A stretch of 64,000 nucleotides of DNA from Salipiger pentaromativorans (GTDB lineage Bacteria; Pseudomonadota; Alphaproteobacteria; Rhodobacterales; Rhodobacteraceae): NCBI RefSeq assembly GCF_024721115.1, contig NZ_JAMDHK010000003.1, forward strand, positions 1 to 64,000. The letters run 5' to 3'. This document shows, in pieces, positions 1 to 8,666 of this stretch (positions are counted from its first letter, which is position 1; the number at the start of each line of letters is the position of its first letter). Below the pieces are notes generated by a model, which worked only from the letters and a program-made list of their open reading frames with translations, was not told the DNA's origin and ran no database searches. The position numbers and the translations under genes are program-made.

Positions 1-140
1 ACGAGCCCAAAATCGGTCCCTGTATGCTAAATCAAAGCCCGATTGCATGGAAATCGGCACAGCCAAAACGGTAGATCAGACGTTCCCTAACTCAAAACGC
101 CGAGAAGAAGGCTCAGCGAAAAAACCTCAAAAAACGAGTA

Positions 141-323
141 ATGAAGCTTGTGGATATTCGGAATGAAATCGCACATGAGGCACACGTCAGATCGAACGGT
201 GTTCCACGCACTATTTCACGTGACGATATTGCAAAACGCATTTCAGATATGAAACTCTTTGTGGAAAAGTGCGATGAGATTATCGACGCAAAGTTTGGCA
301 TAAAGCCCGCGATTTCGGCATAG
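141..323 (+). CDS. Short HEPN-like protein or remnant
   Basis: This 60-codon frame carries an Arg-x4-His motif (RNEIAH, residues 7-12), the signature of HEPN nucleotide-binding or RNase domains found in toxin-antitoxin and abortive-infection proteins. HEPN domains are normally 100-150 residues, so only the C-terminal part would be present. The same frame is closed by a stop at 72-74, and I see no good ribosome-binding site before the ATG. Base composition is clearly more AT-rich than the rest of the window. A decayed tail of a transferred defence gene fits best; a real small protein cannot be excluded. Confidence 0.35.
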   Translation: MKLVDIRNEIAHEAHVRSNGVPRTISRDDIAKRISDMKLFVEKCDEIIDAKFGIKPAISA

Positions 324-633
324 ATGAAGCCGGCGCGCCATCGCCGGCCCGCGGGGTGGCGATCCGACCGGTGAGCCTCTCGATTTATCCACGACACATC
401 CGAAAGACCTCGACACGTAGCGCCCAGCCCTACCAAATCGCCAGCCCGATGGGGCGGGCCGGCGATGGCGCGGCGGCCTGCGGCCTTGTCCCGCGCCCGG
501 GGCCACGCTCGGATTCCAGCAAAAAGGCGGCACTTCTACAGCCGCAGCCGGACAACGCACCAACAGCAGCGTCGGGGCTTGCACAGCACCGCTCAAGCGG
601 GTTCAACACCCCGGCAGCAGATACGGGCCCGAC
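324..633. other. Non-coding gap, nothing recognised
   Basis: The short GC-rich frames here overlap one another on both strands and resemble no family I know. No tRNA, attachment site or clear terminator was seen. Composition changes from AT-rich on the left to GC-rich on the right, which may mark an old junction. Confidence 0.4.
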
Positions 634-1335
634 ATGCTCCACCTCTCCCCTCCCTGGCTCAGCCTCGATCTCGGGCAGGACATGCCCGTCCTCTCCTGGG
701 CGCCGCATAAAGGCGGGCTGACCCGCGCCCGGCGCATCCTCTGGCGCGAGGTGCGCAATGCCGATCTGACCGAGGCGCTCGACGTCACCGACTGGCTACG
801 CCGCGAGCTGGGCGCCATAAGCGCAACCGATGCCGTCTGCTTCCTCACCTCCCGCAAACTCTCCGCCGCAATCATGCGCGAGCATACCGAGGGCGGGATC
901 ACCGCAAAGGCCGTGGTCACCGCCGGGCTCTCCAATGCCGAGCGCATCGGCACGCGGCTGCCGCAGACCTGGAAGGACTGGGGCACGATCAATATCGCCG
1001 TCACCCTCTCCACCCCGCTCACCCTGCCCGCGCGGATCGAGGCGCTGAGCCTTGTCGCCGAGGCCCGCACAACCGCCGTGATCGACGCGCAGGTCACGCT
1101 GCCCAGCGGCACCGCCACCGGCACGGGCACCGATTGCATCGCCGTCGCCGCACCGGATGCGGCGCAAACACATGTCGCACCCGATGCGGCGCAAGCACAT
1201 GCCGAACGAGACAGTGCGAACCCGACCGCCTATGCCGGCAAGCACACCGATGCCGGCCATGCCATCGGCCGCGCGGTCTATGACGCCACACGCGCCGCCG
1301 TGCAGGACTGGCTGCGCGACGCCGCCCGCTGGTGA
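634..1335 (+). CDS. cbiZ: Adenosylcobinamide amidohydrolase CbiZ
   Basis: CbiZ cleaves the aminopropanol arm of adenosylcobinamide to give adenosylcobyric acid, letting cells salvage incomplete corrinoids for cobalamin synthesis; it acts in the cytoplasm. The 233-residue length fits the family. Typical blocks are visible: FLTSRKL and GGITAKAVVTAGLSNAERIG in the N-terminal half, the Gly-Thr-Asp-Cys block near residue 167, and a C-terminal AYAGKHTDAGHAIGRAVYDA stretch. A low-complexity Ala/His insert with a near-repeat (APDAAQTHV, APDAAQAHA) lies between the last two blocks. No other cobalamin genes are adjacent. The ATG has only a weak ribosome-binding site, so the exact start is uncertain. 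Confidence 0.85.
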   Translation: MLHLSPPWLSLDLGQDMPVLSWAPHKGGLTRARRILWREVRNADLTEALDVTDWLRRELGAISATDAVCFLTSRKLSAAIMREHTEGGITAKAVVTAGLSNAERIGTRLPQTWKDWGTINIAVTLSTPLTLPARIEALSLVAEARTTAVIDAQVTLPSGTATGTGTDCIAVAAPDAAQTHVAPDAAQAHAERDSANPTAYAGKHTDAGHAIGRAVYDATRAAVQDWLRDAARW

Positions 1336-1431
1336 GCGCCTCACATCTGCGTCAGCCGCCGCGCGGGACGCTAGGCGCCTGCCCCGCCCCCGGCTAGCCT
1401 CTCTCCATCGCCCCGCCGACGGAGACCCGCC

Positions 1432-2136
1432 ATGCGCCGCACCGCCCTCGCCCTTAGCCTTCTCGCCGCCCCCGCCGCCGCGCAGGACACCGATCTCGAG
1501 CTGGTGCTGCTGGCCGATGCCTCGGGCTCGATCACCCCCGCCGAGCTGATGTTCCAGCGCGAGGGCTATGCCCAGGCGATCACCGATCCGGAGGTGCTCG
1601 CGGCCATCGGCAACACCGCTTACGGTGAGATTGCCGTGACCTATGTGGAATGGGCGGCGAACCAGGCGCAGGTGGTGGACTGGACACGGATCGCGGGCCT
1701 GGAGGACGCGGAGGCCTTCGCCGAGGATCTGATGGTGCAGCCGCGCCAGGCCTATGGGCGCAACGCCATCGGTGCGGCGCTGCTCGAAGCGCTGCGGCTG
1801 ATGGAGGAGAACGAGATCGACGGCTGGCGCCGGGTGATCGACTTTTCCGGCGACAGCGCCGGCAACTGGTCGGGCCCCGGCATCGAAGAGGCGCGCGACA
1901 TGGTGGTGGCCCAGGGCGTGACGATCAATGCGCTGCCGATCCTGCGCCCCGACGATCCGGGCCGTGCCCAGGGCGGGCTGGAGGCGATCTATGAGCAGCG
2001 CATCATCGGCGGGCTCGGCGCTTTCGTGGTCACCGCCGACAGCCGCGAGCGCTTTGCCGAGGCGGTGAAACGCAAGCTGATCCTCGAAATTTCGCACTCG
2101 GGCATGGTGGAGAAACGGCAGGCGGCGGCAGACTGA
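1432..2136 (+). CDS. DUF1194 exported von Willebrand-like protein
   Basis: The protein has an N-terminal signal peptide (MRRTALALSLLAAPAAAQ) followed by a DUF1194 domain. DUF1194 resembles a von Willebrand A fold: LVLLADASGSI provides a MIDAS-like DxSxS metal site, and DFSGDSAGNW a second conserved acidic loop. The 234-residue length is normal. A GGAG ribosome-binding site precedes the ATG. The protein is presumably periplasmic and may bind a partner through a divalent metal; its biological role is not known. It reads in the same direction as the next lipoprotein gene, which starts 46 bases on. Confidence 0.75.
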   Translation: MRRTALALSLLAAPAAAQDTDLELVLLADASGSITPAELMFQREGYAQAITDPEVLAAIGNTAYGEIAVTYVEWAANQAQVVDWTRIAGLEDAEAFAEDLMVQPRQAYGRNAIGAALLEALRLMEENEIDGWRRVIDFSGDSAGNWSGPGIEEARDMVVAQGVTINALPILRPDDPGRAQGGLEAIYEQRIIGGLGAFVVTADSRERFAEAVKRKLILEISHSGMVEKRQAAAD

Positions 2137-2182
2137 CCACGCGCCCCTTGCGCCCGTCCGCGACTCCTGCCCCTATCGCACC

Positions 2183-2863
2183 ATGCGCCTCCTGCTTCTC
2201 GCCCTCCTGCTGCTCACCGCCTGCGGCCGTCCGCTCACCCCGAACGAGACCGCCTTTCTGACCGCGATCCAGGGCGATCAGCTCGATCCGGCGCGGGTAC
2301 GGTTCCATAACGGGCTGGCGGCGGGCTCGATCACCTTTCGCCGCCCGATCCGGCCGCGTCTCACCTGCATGGAGCGGATCTGGCCACCCTCGCGCGGCGA
2401 GACCATCACCGTCGCGCCCGGAGCGATGACGCTCTTCAACCGGGTGTTCTATCGCAAGGATCTGTACCGCGACGACTTCATGGCGAGCTACCCGACGCGG
2501 GTCGATCTGCTCGACGCCATGCTGATGGCGCATGAGATGGTGCATGTCTGGCAATGGCAGAACCGCCGTCGCACCGGCTATTCGCCGCTGAAGGCCGCCA
2601 CCGAACACGGGCGCTCGGCCGATCCTTATCTCTTCGATCCCGACAGCAAGGCGCAGTTTCTCGATCACGGCTATGAGCAGCAGGGCGCAATCGTCGAGGA
2701 ATATGTCTGCTGCCATATCCTCGACCCCGAGGCACCGCGCACCGGCCGGCTGCGCGACATGATCGGCGCGGAAATGCCCGTCGAGCGGCTCGACGCGGCG
2801 CTGAAGGCGCCGGAGGTGCTGGTGCCCTGGGCGGGGATCCAGAAACAGGGGATCTGCCGCTGA
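2183..2863 (+). CDS. Lipoprotein with HExxH zinc-protease motif
   Basis: A short hydrophobic leader ends in a lipobox (LLLTACG), so the mature protein should be lipid-anchored at the cell envelope. Residues 117-121 read HEMVH, an HExxH zinc-binding motif within LMAHEMVHVWQWQ, and a downstream acidic stretch (GAIVEEYVC) could supply a third metal ligand. This layout resembles small gluzincin-like envelope proteins of the DUF4157 kind, but I do not recognise the family. Protease activity is therefore an inference from the motif alone. It lies just downstream of the DUF1194 gene and is convergent with the L,D-transpeptidase gene. Confidence 0.6.
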   Translation: MRLLLLALLLLTACGRPLTPNETAFLTAIQGDQLDPARVRFHNGLAAGSITFRRPIRPRLTCMERIWPPSRGETITVAPGAMTLFNRVFYRKDLYRDDFMASYPTRVDLLDAMLMAHEMVHVWQWQNRRRTGYSPLKAATEHGRSADPYLFDPDSKAQFLDHGYEQQGAIVEEYVCCHILDPEAPRTGRLRDMIGAEMPVERLDAALKAPEVLVPWAGIQKQGICR

Positions 2864-2921
2864 GCCGCGTGACGCGCGACGCCCCCCCCGCGAGACGACC
2901 GGGCGCGACACCCCCCGCCGA

Positions 2922-3344
2922 TTACGGGTGGATCACCACCCGCGTCTCGGCAAAGCCCACGGCGCGCACCGCCTCGTAGAGCAGATGCGCGTTCTCGGGT
3001 GCCAGACGCACGCAGCCGGCGGAGGCGGGCGTGCCCAGCCGGTCCACGGCGGTGGTGCCGTGAATCGCGTAATTTCCCGTGAAGAAGATCGACCAGGGCA
3101 TGGGCGCGTTGTCGTAAAGCGTGGAGTAATGCATCCGCTCCAGCGCATAGGGCGTGAAGCTGCCGATGGGGGTGCGCTTGCCCGCCCGCGCGGTGGAGAC
3201 CGGCCAGACATGGCTGGGCAGCCCGGCCTCGAAAACCGTCATCTGCTGGTCGGAAAGGTCGATCTCGATTCGCAGCGTCTGCGCCTCAAGCGGCGCCGCA
3301 AGGACACCGAGACCCAAAAGGACCACCGCCAGACCGCCACGCAT
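2922..3344 (-). CDS. L,D-transpeptidase (YkuD fold)
   Basis: A signal peptide of about 22 residues is followed by a compact YkuD domain filling the rest of the 140 residues. The catalytic signature is intact: the HGT histidine near residue 94 and SAGCVRL with the nucleophilic cysteine near residue 111. Such periplasmic enzymes make 3-3 peptidoglycan cross-links or attach proteins to the wall. The gene begins 17 bases after the cytochrome c stop on the same strand, so the two are probably co-transcribed. No separate peptidoglycan-binding domain is present. Confidence 0.85.
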   Translation of the reverse strand: MRGGLAVVLLGLGVLAAPLEAQTLRIEIDLSDQQMTVFEAGLPSHVWPVSTARAGKRTPIGSFTPYALERMHYSTLYDNAPMPWSIFFTGNYAIHGTTAVDRLGTPASAGCVRLAPENAHLLYEAVRAVGFAETRVVIHP

Positions 3345-3361
3345 CGCGCTCTCCTACGCCG

Positions 3362-3769
3362 TCAGTCGCTCTTCTGGATTTCGCGCAGATAGGCGATCAG
3401 ATCCACCACCGGCTGCGAGGTCATCACCGGCTGGCCCGAGGGCGCCTTGATCGGCACGTCGAAACTGCGCGCGAAATAATCGCCATAGACCGGCATCGGA
3501 GACCCGTGGCTGACCAGCGGGTCGCGCCCGTCGATGCGCATCACCACCCGTTCCAGCGGAAACACCCCGCCATTGGCGGCGGCAAGCTCGGTCAGGTTCA
3601 CCGGCTTGACGGTCAGCACCCCGGACATGGGCCCGTCGCCCCGGCCCTCGAGCCCGTGGCAGGTGGCACAATGGGTGTGATAGAGCGCCCGGCCGACATC
3701 GGCATCCTGCGCCGAAACGCCCGAGGCCAGCGGCGCAAGCGCCAGGGCAAAAATGATCAGACTGCGCAT
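3362..3769 (-). CDS. Periplasmic class I cytochrome c
   Basis: The protein opens with a signal peptide (cleavage after about residue 20, GVSAQDA). One CxxCH haem site, CATCH, follows at about residues 34-38, and a candidate axial methionine lies in GSPMPVYGDYFA near residue 95. The mature protein of about 115 residues is a typical small soluble mono-haem cytochrome c for periplasmic electron transfer. It is the first gene of a two-gene operon with the L,D-transpeptidase. The redox partner cannot be deduced from the neighbourhood. Confidence 0.85.
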   Translation of the reverse strand: MRSLIIFALALAPLASGVSAQDADVGRALYHTHCATCHGLEGRGDGPMSGVLTVKPVNLTELAAANGGVFPLERVVMRIDGRDPLVSHGSPMPVYGDYFARSFDVPIKAPSGQPVMTSQPVVDLIAYLREIQKSD

Positions 3770-3848
3770 GGCTCCCTCCCGGTTTGCCGCGCGATTGTCT
3801 CACTGGCGGGAGGCGCCCGCCTTGATCCCGGTCAAGCGCCGCGTCGGC

Positions 3849-5348
3849 TCAGACCACCGCCAGATGCGCGCCGGTGCGCAGCTTTTCCATCGGCCAGGGC
3901 GCGAGACGGCCCTCGCGGTGGAAGGTGGCGTGGCTCTTGCCCGGCCCGCGCGGATGCACCGCGACCATCACCGAGCGTCCGTCGAAATCGGTAAAGCCCA
4001 GCGACGCGCTGCGCCCCAGCGTCTCGAAGCGCTGGCGCAGCACCTGACAGGCCAGCGCCTCGCCCAGCCGCAGATCCTGGTGGTTCTCGGCTTGGTAATA
4101 GCCGCCCGCCACCGCCCGGGCGAGCGCCACATCGGCGGCCAGCCGGTCGGCTTCGACCCCGATATCGACGCCGCCGCCGGCCGCCCCGACCATGCGCAGC
4201 CGGGCGTGGCGGCGGGTGTCGAACAGCGCCTTGATCAGCGTCGACAGCGCGCCGGCGATCACCGCCTGCGCGGCGTAATCGGCGCGGTGCTGCGGCACGC
4301 TGCTTTGCAGCGCCGGCAGCAGCAGCATCTGGCCGCGCGTCGGCACCCGGCCCTGCGACCGGTTCAGCCGGTCGATCCAGTGCAGCAGATTGGGCGCCTT
4401 GCCCGAAAGCTCCTCGGCCGTGGCGCGCAGCCCGCCCTCGCCGCCCGTCATCAGATCCTCATGCGACAGCAGCGCGGTCAGCCGCGCCGCGGTCACCCCG
4501 GGGCGGCTCAGACGGTCGGCGCGCGCCTGCATGCGCATCGCGATGGAAAAGGCCCGTTCGGAAATATCCGCCATCAGCGCCAGTATCCGCTGTGCCGAGA
4601 TCGGCACCGGCGCGGCGGTCTCGCTCAACCCGGGATCGAATTCGGCGCCGCGCGCCAGCAGCCGCAGCACCGCATTGTAATAGATCCGGCAGGGATGGCT
4701 TTGCTGCACCCGCGTCACCAGCGCGCGCGGCGTGGCCAGCCCCGCGCCGATCTCTTCGCCGCGCCCGGGAAGCGCCAGCGCCGCCCCCGAACAACGCTCG
4801 ACCCAATCGAGCCATTGCGACATCGGCGCCTCTGCCTCGGGCGGGTCGCAGGGATCGGGATCGCCGCAGCCGTCGCGATCGGTGTTGTGAAAGGCCGAAA
4901 GCCGCGTCTCCTCGCCGCCATGAGCGACGACACCGCGGAACAGGGTGCGCAGAGTCAGCTGACCATCGCCGTTGCGCCGCAGCCCACGGCGATGATCAGC
5001 TTCCCCGCAGACGGTCCGGGAGCAAAAGACCGTCTCGACCGGGCCCGGAACAGGGAGGGCCTGATCGTCGAACCAGCTCAGGCTGCGCAGTTCGCACAGC
5101 AGCTCGTGCAGGGTGAAATGGGTCATGCCGTCGATCCAGATCTTGCAATGCGGATCGCGCATCGCAGAAAACGGCAGGTCGCGGACCAGCGCCAGCACGT
5201 AAAGCTCGGCCAGCTCGGCCGCCAGCTCCGCCGGCCCCATGCGCGGCGGGGGCGGAAGCTGTAGGCAATTGGCCGGCCCGGCGCTTGCCGGCTGGCCACC
5301 TTCGATCACGCGAAGCCCGTACGGGGCGTTTTCGGTCCGGACAGTCAT
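3849..5348 (-). CDS. Vanadium haloperoxidase-like protein, degenerate site
   Basis: Several blocks match algal and bacterial vanadium bromoperoxidases from memory: ATPRALVTRV...YYNAVLRLLARGAEFDPG (about residues 204-245), the RLSRP block (near 281), QAVIAGALSTLIKALFD (near 358) and AADVALARAVAGGYYQ...LRLGEAL (near 411). Aligned to these, Arg-Pro and the second Arg are kept. The vanadate-binding Lys becomes Gln, the acid-base His of SGHA becomes Gln, and the ligand His six residues after the second Arg becomes Tyr. Haloperoxidase activity is therefore unlikely; a structural or altered catalytic role is more plausible. I chose the internal ATG at 5348, preceded by a GGGGGT ribosome-binding sequence, giving 499 residues. 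No signal peptide is evident. Confidence 0.65.
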   Translation of the reverse strand: MTVRTENAPYGLRVIEGGQPASAGPANCLQLPPPPRMGPAELAAELAELYVLALVRDLPFSAMRDPHCKIWIDGMTHFTLHELLCELRSLSWFDDQALPVPGPVETVFCSRTVCGEADHRRGLRRNGDGQLTLRTLFRGVVAHGGEETRLSAFHNTDRDGCGDPDPCDPPEAEAPMSQWLDWVERCSGAALALPGRGEEIGAGLATPRALVTRVQQSHPCRIYYNAVLRLLARGAEFDPGLSETAAPVPISAQRILALMADISERAFSIAMRMQARADRLSRPGVTAARLTALLSHEDLMTGGEGGLRATAEELSGKAPNLLHWIDRLNRSQGRVPTRGQMLLLPALQSSVPQHRADYAAQAVIAGALSTLIKALFDTRRHARLRMVGAAGGGVDIGVEADRLAADVALARAVAGGYYQAENHQDLRLGEALACQVLRQRFETLGRSASLGFTDFDGRSVMVAVHPRGPGKSHATFHREGRLAPWPMEKLRTGAHLAVV

Positions 5349-5973
5349 TCCATGACCCCCTGTCGGTTGCGGCCCTTGCGCGGGCCGTTCATATTGACGA
5401 AACGTAAACACACTCTGTCGACTCAGCGTGAACGCATCGTGAGTAAAACGCGAAACCCGCGTGATCGTTGCGGGAGCTGTGTCAGCCATAGCAGGAGAAA
5501 GGCAGGGGCTGCGCGTGAATATTTCGCAAATCCCCGGCCCTTGCCGACGACCTTGACGGAACGGCTGGCTCCGGTGTTTCTCACGGATATTTCAAGCGTT
5601 TTTACGGAAATCCGCCGTGCTCCTGATAGGGAGCGCCCCGAATCCGCCGCGTTCCATGACGGGTCTGTGGATTTTTCCTGACCGCAGCGGCGACGCCGTC
5701 AGCCCAGGTGCAAATCCCCGTTAACGAACCGTGTTTCGTTCGCCTCAAGGGCGTCGGCCAGCGCGCCGTGCTGACGCTCTGACAGATCCCCCGAGGCGCA
5801 CAGATCCCGCCCCGGCGGCTATGTGATCGGCCTCGCGGATCCGGATCGCACCCCGCAGGCGGGTTGACGGCGCCCCAACAACCGAGGCCCGGAAACGGAT
5901 CGGCCGAGGCACAAGGCCCCGGCCTACTCGCACACAAAAGGCAGACAACGCCCGCCCCCACGCGTTAAACTCT
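5349..5973. other. 625-bp intergenic region
   Basis: This region holds the upstream control region of the haloperoxidase-like gene and the downstream end of the small hypothetical gene. Two modestly AT-rich stretches (about 5396-5420 and 5560-5610) may contain the promoter, but no clear -35/-10 pair was found. The frames it contains lack recognisable protein features. Confidence 0.4.
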
Positions 5974-6363
5974 TCAGGCTTCGCCCTTGGCCTCGGCCCA
6001 CATCGCCCGCGACCAGTCCGGCACGCTCTTCGGGCCGATCGGGAGGGTCGTTTCGCTGATCCTGTCCTGCGCGGCGATTTCGGAACTCATCGACGACAGG
6101 CTGAAATCCCCGTCAGAAAGATCGCCGCGGGACACCCGCGCAGCCGTCTTGGCCCTGCCCTCCAGCAGATTGATCCGCGCCTCGGCGATGATCGGGCCTG
6201 GCAGCGCGGCGGGCATGCTCTCGGTCGGGGAATGCGCCCCGGTCACCGTGCCGTCGATCACGATCCGCCCTGCTTGGCTGAAAATACGGTCCGGCCCCCG
6301 CAGCGCCCCGGATCCGGCGGCGCCGTCACAACCCTCGTGGCCTTCATGACCGTAAATCGGCAT
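5974..6363 (-). CDS. Small hypothetical protein, HEGHEG start
   Basis: I do not recognise this 129-residue protein. The chosen start at 6363 has a strong GGGAGGA ribosome-binding site, and the product begins MPIYGHEGHEGCDG, a short His/Glu-rich segment that might bind metal. The rest is hydrophilic and Ser/Ala/Ile-rich, with no membrane segment or signal peptide. It is transcribed divergently from the SARP-like regulator, across a 185-bp region that carries spaced direct repeats, so it could be that regulator's target. Confidence 0.5.
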   Translation of the reverse strand: MPIYGHEGHEGCDGAAGSGALRGPDRIFSQAGRIVIDGTVTGAHSPTESMPAALPGPIIAEARINLLEGRAKTAARVSRGDLSDGDFSLSSMSSEIAAQDRISETTLPIGPKSVPDWSRAMWAEAKGEA

Positions 6364-6461
6364 ATCCAGTTCCTCCCAACGGAGCCAAATGCATTCTGAA
6401 ATCAATGTCCTCCCCTCAGGGTGGCAGAAAAACGAGACGCCCGTCAAAGGCTTATGGACCG

Positions 6462-6523
6462 ATTCACGCACAATTCACGGCAGTTGCCGCAGCGCCGGGG
6501 CAATGTTACCTTCGGGTCATAAT
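6462..6523 (+). promoter_or_regulatory. Heptamer direct repeats spaced 11 bp, -10 box
   Basis: ATTCACG occurs at 6462-6468 and again at 6473-6479, exactly 11 bp apart, so both lie on the same face of the helix. SARP-family regulators are known to bind heptamer repeats with this spacing. A CATAAT -10-like hexamer lies at 6518-6523, about 40 bp downstream. The arrangement sits between the SARP-like gene and the divergent small gene and suggests autoregulation or control of both. Confidence 0.45.
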
Positions 6524-6548
6524 CGTGTCTTCCGAACAGGATACCCCG

Positions 6549-8153
6549 ATGCGCGACAGCGCCCCCTCGATCCGGATTTCGGTACTGGGCCCGCTGCGCG
6601 TCCAATGCGGCGACAGCGGCGCAACGCTGACCCCGAAAGGTGCCAAGAACCAGGCGTTGCTGGCGCTGCTGGCGCTCAGCCCCGAGATGACGCGCCCGCG
6701 CCGCTGGCTCGAGGACAAGCTGTGGAGCCAGTTCGGCCCCGAACAGGCCAGCGCCAATCTGCGTCAGGCGCTCAGCAAGCTGCGCGCCGCCCTCGGCCCG
6801 CACAGCGGCATCCTGCTGGCGGATCGCAGCGCCATCGCGCTCGACACCGCGCGGGTCGCGGTGGATCTGCCTCTTGATGCCCCGCCAGACGCCCCCCGCG
6901 CCGCGTTGCTCGAAGGGCTGGACGCGCGCGACCCGGAGTTCGAGGAATGGCTGCGCCTGGAACGCGCCGAGCTGCAAACGCGCCTGTCACGAGCGCGCCC
7001 GCGCAACTCCCGCGGCATCCTGATCAACTGCCGCGCCACCGCCCCCGATGGCGGCAGCGGCGTGCTCATGGCCGATGTCCTGGCCAATCAGATCGGCGAG
7101 AATATCTCGGAACAGATCCGCGCCTGGCGCCAGAACGGCGATCCCGAAAACGCCGCCGATCTGCCGCCCAGCGACCTGTCGCTGGTTTGCAGCATCGTGA
7201 ACACCGACGACGGCCATACCGTCTTTGTGAAGGGGCTCCACCTGCCCAGCGGCCGCGTGCTGCATTCCAAATTGCAGACCATCCCCCGGCTGGAAGACAT
7301 CCTCGCCTCCGAGGAAACCATCGCACGGCTGGTGTTCGAGGCGGCCGACTGCATCATCGGCCGGCTGCCGCAGGTGCTCGACAGCGACCGGCCGGAAAGC
7401 CGCGCCACGGCGCTGGCCCGGCTCAGCATGTACCGCATGTTCAGCTTCGAGCGCGATGCGCTGCGCGAGGCCTATTCGCTGCTGAAACAGGCGCATGATC
7501 TGGACAACAACGGCATCTACCTGGCCTGGAGCAGCATGGTCCGGATGATCCAGCTCATGGAGCTTCTGGAGGACGATCGCGAGGCGCTGCGCGAAGAGGC
7601 GATTGCGCTGAACTATCGCGCGATGGAAGAGGCCAAGGACAACGCCCTGGTGTATGCGCTCATCAGCAAGGTGCGCGGCACCGCCCAGCACGACGCCGCC
7701 GGCGCCTTCGATCTGGCCGAAACCGCGGTCGAGCGGAACCCGGCCTCGGCCTTTGCCTGGAAATCGCTGGCCGAGGCGCATCTGCTGAAGGGCGACACCG
7801 CCGCCGCCTTCACCGCCTCGGCGCGGGCGCGCGCCATCGCCCATAACTCGCCGTTCCGGCAATGGTGGGACATGGGCCATTGCATCGTCGCCATCGCCGA
7901 CAACCGCCCGCGCGAAGCCATCGAGGCCGGCGAGGCCGCCGCTCGGGCCGCGCCGCTGTCGCGCCCGGCGCACCGGCATCTTCTGGCGCTCTACGCGCTC
8001 GAGGGCCAGTACGACAAGGCGCAGGAAACCGCGACGAAGCTGGCCAAGATCGAGCCGGGGTTCACCATCGACCAGATCGTGAACGACGAAAGCTATCCGG
8101 TGCGCACGCTGCGCAGCAAGGGGCTTCTGGAGCCGATCCGCGCGCTGCTCTGA
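6549..8153 (+). CDS. SARP-like regulator with TPR region
   Basis: The first 95 or so residues form an OmpR-like winged helix of the SARP/BTAD kind (ISVLGPLRV..., LEDKLWSQF, NLRQALSKLRAALG). A middle segment and then helical TPR-like repeats follow to residue 534, similar in plan to adenylate-cyclase-like or CadC-like cytoplasmic regulators found in alphaproteobacteria. No membrane helix or receiver domain is visible. The start at 6549 was preferred over an in-frame ATG at 6405 because an ACAGG ribosome-binding sequence lies 8 bases before it and the DNA-binding domain starts directly after. Ligand and targets are unknown. Confidence 0.7.
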   Translation: MRDSAPSIRISVLGPLRVQCGDSGATLTPKGAKNQALLALLALSPEMTRPRRWLEDKLWSQFGPEQASANLRQALSKLRAALGPHSGILLADRSAIALDTARVAVDLPLDAPPDAPRAALLEGLDARDPEFEEWLRLERAELQTRLSRARPRNSRGILINCRATAPDGGSGVLMADVLANQIGENISEQIRAWRQNGDPENAADLPPSDLSLVCSIVNTDDGHTVFVKGLHLPSGRVLHSKLQTIPRLEDILASEETIARLVFEAADCIIGRLPQVLDSDRPESRATALARLSMYRMFSFERDALREAYSLLKQAHDLDNNGIYLAWSSMVRMIQLMELLEDDREALREEAIALNYRAMEEAKDNALVYALISKVRGTAQHDAAGAFDLAETAVERNPASAFAWKSLAEAHLLKGDTAAAFTASARARAIAHNSPFRQWWDMGHCIVAIADNRPREAIEAGEAAARAAPLSRPAHRHLLALYALEGQYDKAQETATKLAKIEPGFTIDQIVNDESYPVRTLRSKGLLEPIRALL

Positions 8154-8165
8154 TCCGCCGGCCGG

Positions 8166-8666
8166 TCAGGGCGCGGGCTTGCCCTCGGTCTTGTCGGTGG
8201 TCAGCGCGCCCACGGTCAGCACCGGCGAGGCGTCGATGTCGCGCGCATCCAGCATCGCGGCGACCCGTTCCAGCGACGACAGGAGCTGTGCCTGCTCCCA
8301 GTCCTCGAGCCGTTCGAACTCCCGCACGAAGCGCTGTTGCAGCGCATCGGGCGCACGCGCCAGCGTGCGCCGGCCCGCCTCGGTCAGCAGAACGTTGATC
8401 TGGCGGCGGTCGGTCTCGGATTGCGCGCGGTGCGCCATGCCCGACTTGACCAGCTTGTCCACAAGCCCGGTGATCGTCGCCTGGCTCACGCCCATCTGCG
8501 TGGCCAGCGCCTTGGGCGTGGCGCTGCCGCCCTTCATCTGGACGATCTGCATCACGCGCAGCGTCGCGGGCGAGACACCGGCGGCAGTGGCCAGATCCCG
8601 TTCGTAAAGCTCGGTGGCGCGCAGAATACGCCGCAGGGCAATCAAGCTGTCATCCGTTCGATCCAT
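8166..8666 (-). CDS. ectR: MarR-family ectoine operon regulator EctR
   Basis: This 166-residue protein is a MarR-type winged-helix repressor: the recognition region ALATQMGVSQATITGLVDKLVKSGM and the wing SETDRRQINVLLTEAGRR are intact. It is divergent from ectABC-ask, the position of EctR1 in halotolerant proteobacteria, where it represses ectoine genes at low salinity. The intergenic region holds a long inverted repeat that could be its operator. The C-terminal tail is extended and charged. The gene is convergent with the upstream SARP-like gene. Confidence 0.85.
   Translation of the reverse strand: MDRTDDSLIALRRILRATELYERDLATAAGVSPATLRVMQIVQMKGGSATPKALATQMGVSQATITGLVDKLVKSGMAHRAQSETDRRQINVLLTEAGRRTLARAPDALQQRFVREFERLEDWEQAQLLSSLERVAAMLDARDIDASPVLTVGALTTDKTEGKPAP

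Noticed and set aside
3753-5264. 503-codon plus-strand frame opposite the haloperoxidase-like gene
   Set aside because: Gln/Arg/His-rich with no family resemblance, whereas the minus strand matches bromoperoxidase blocks.
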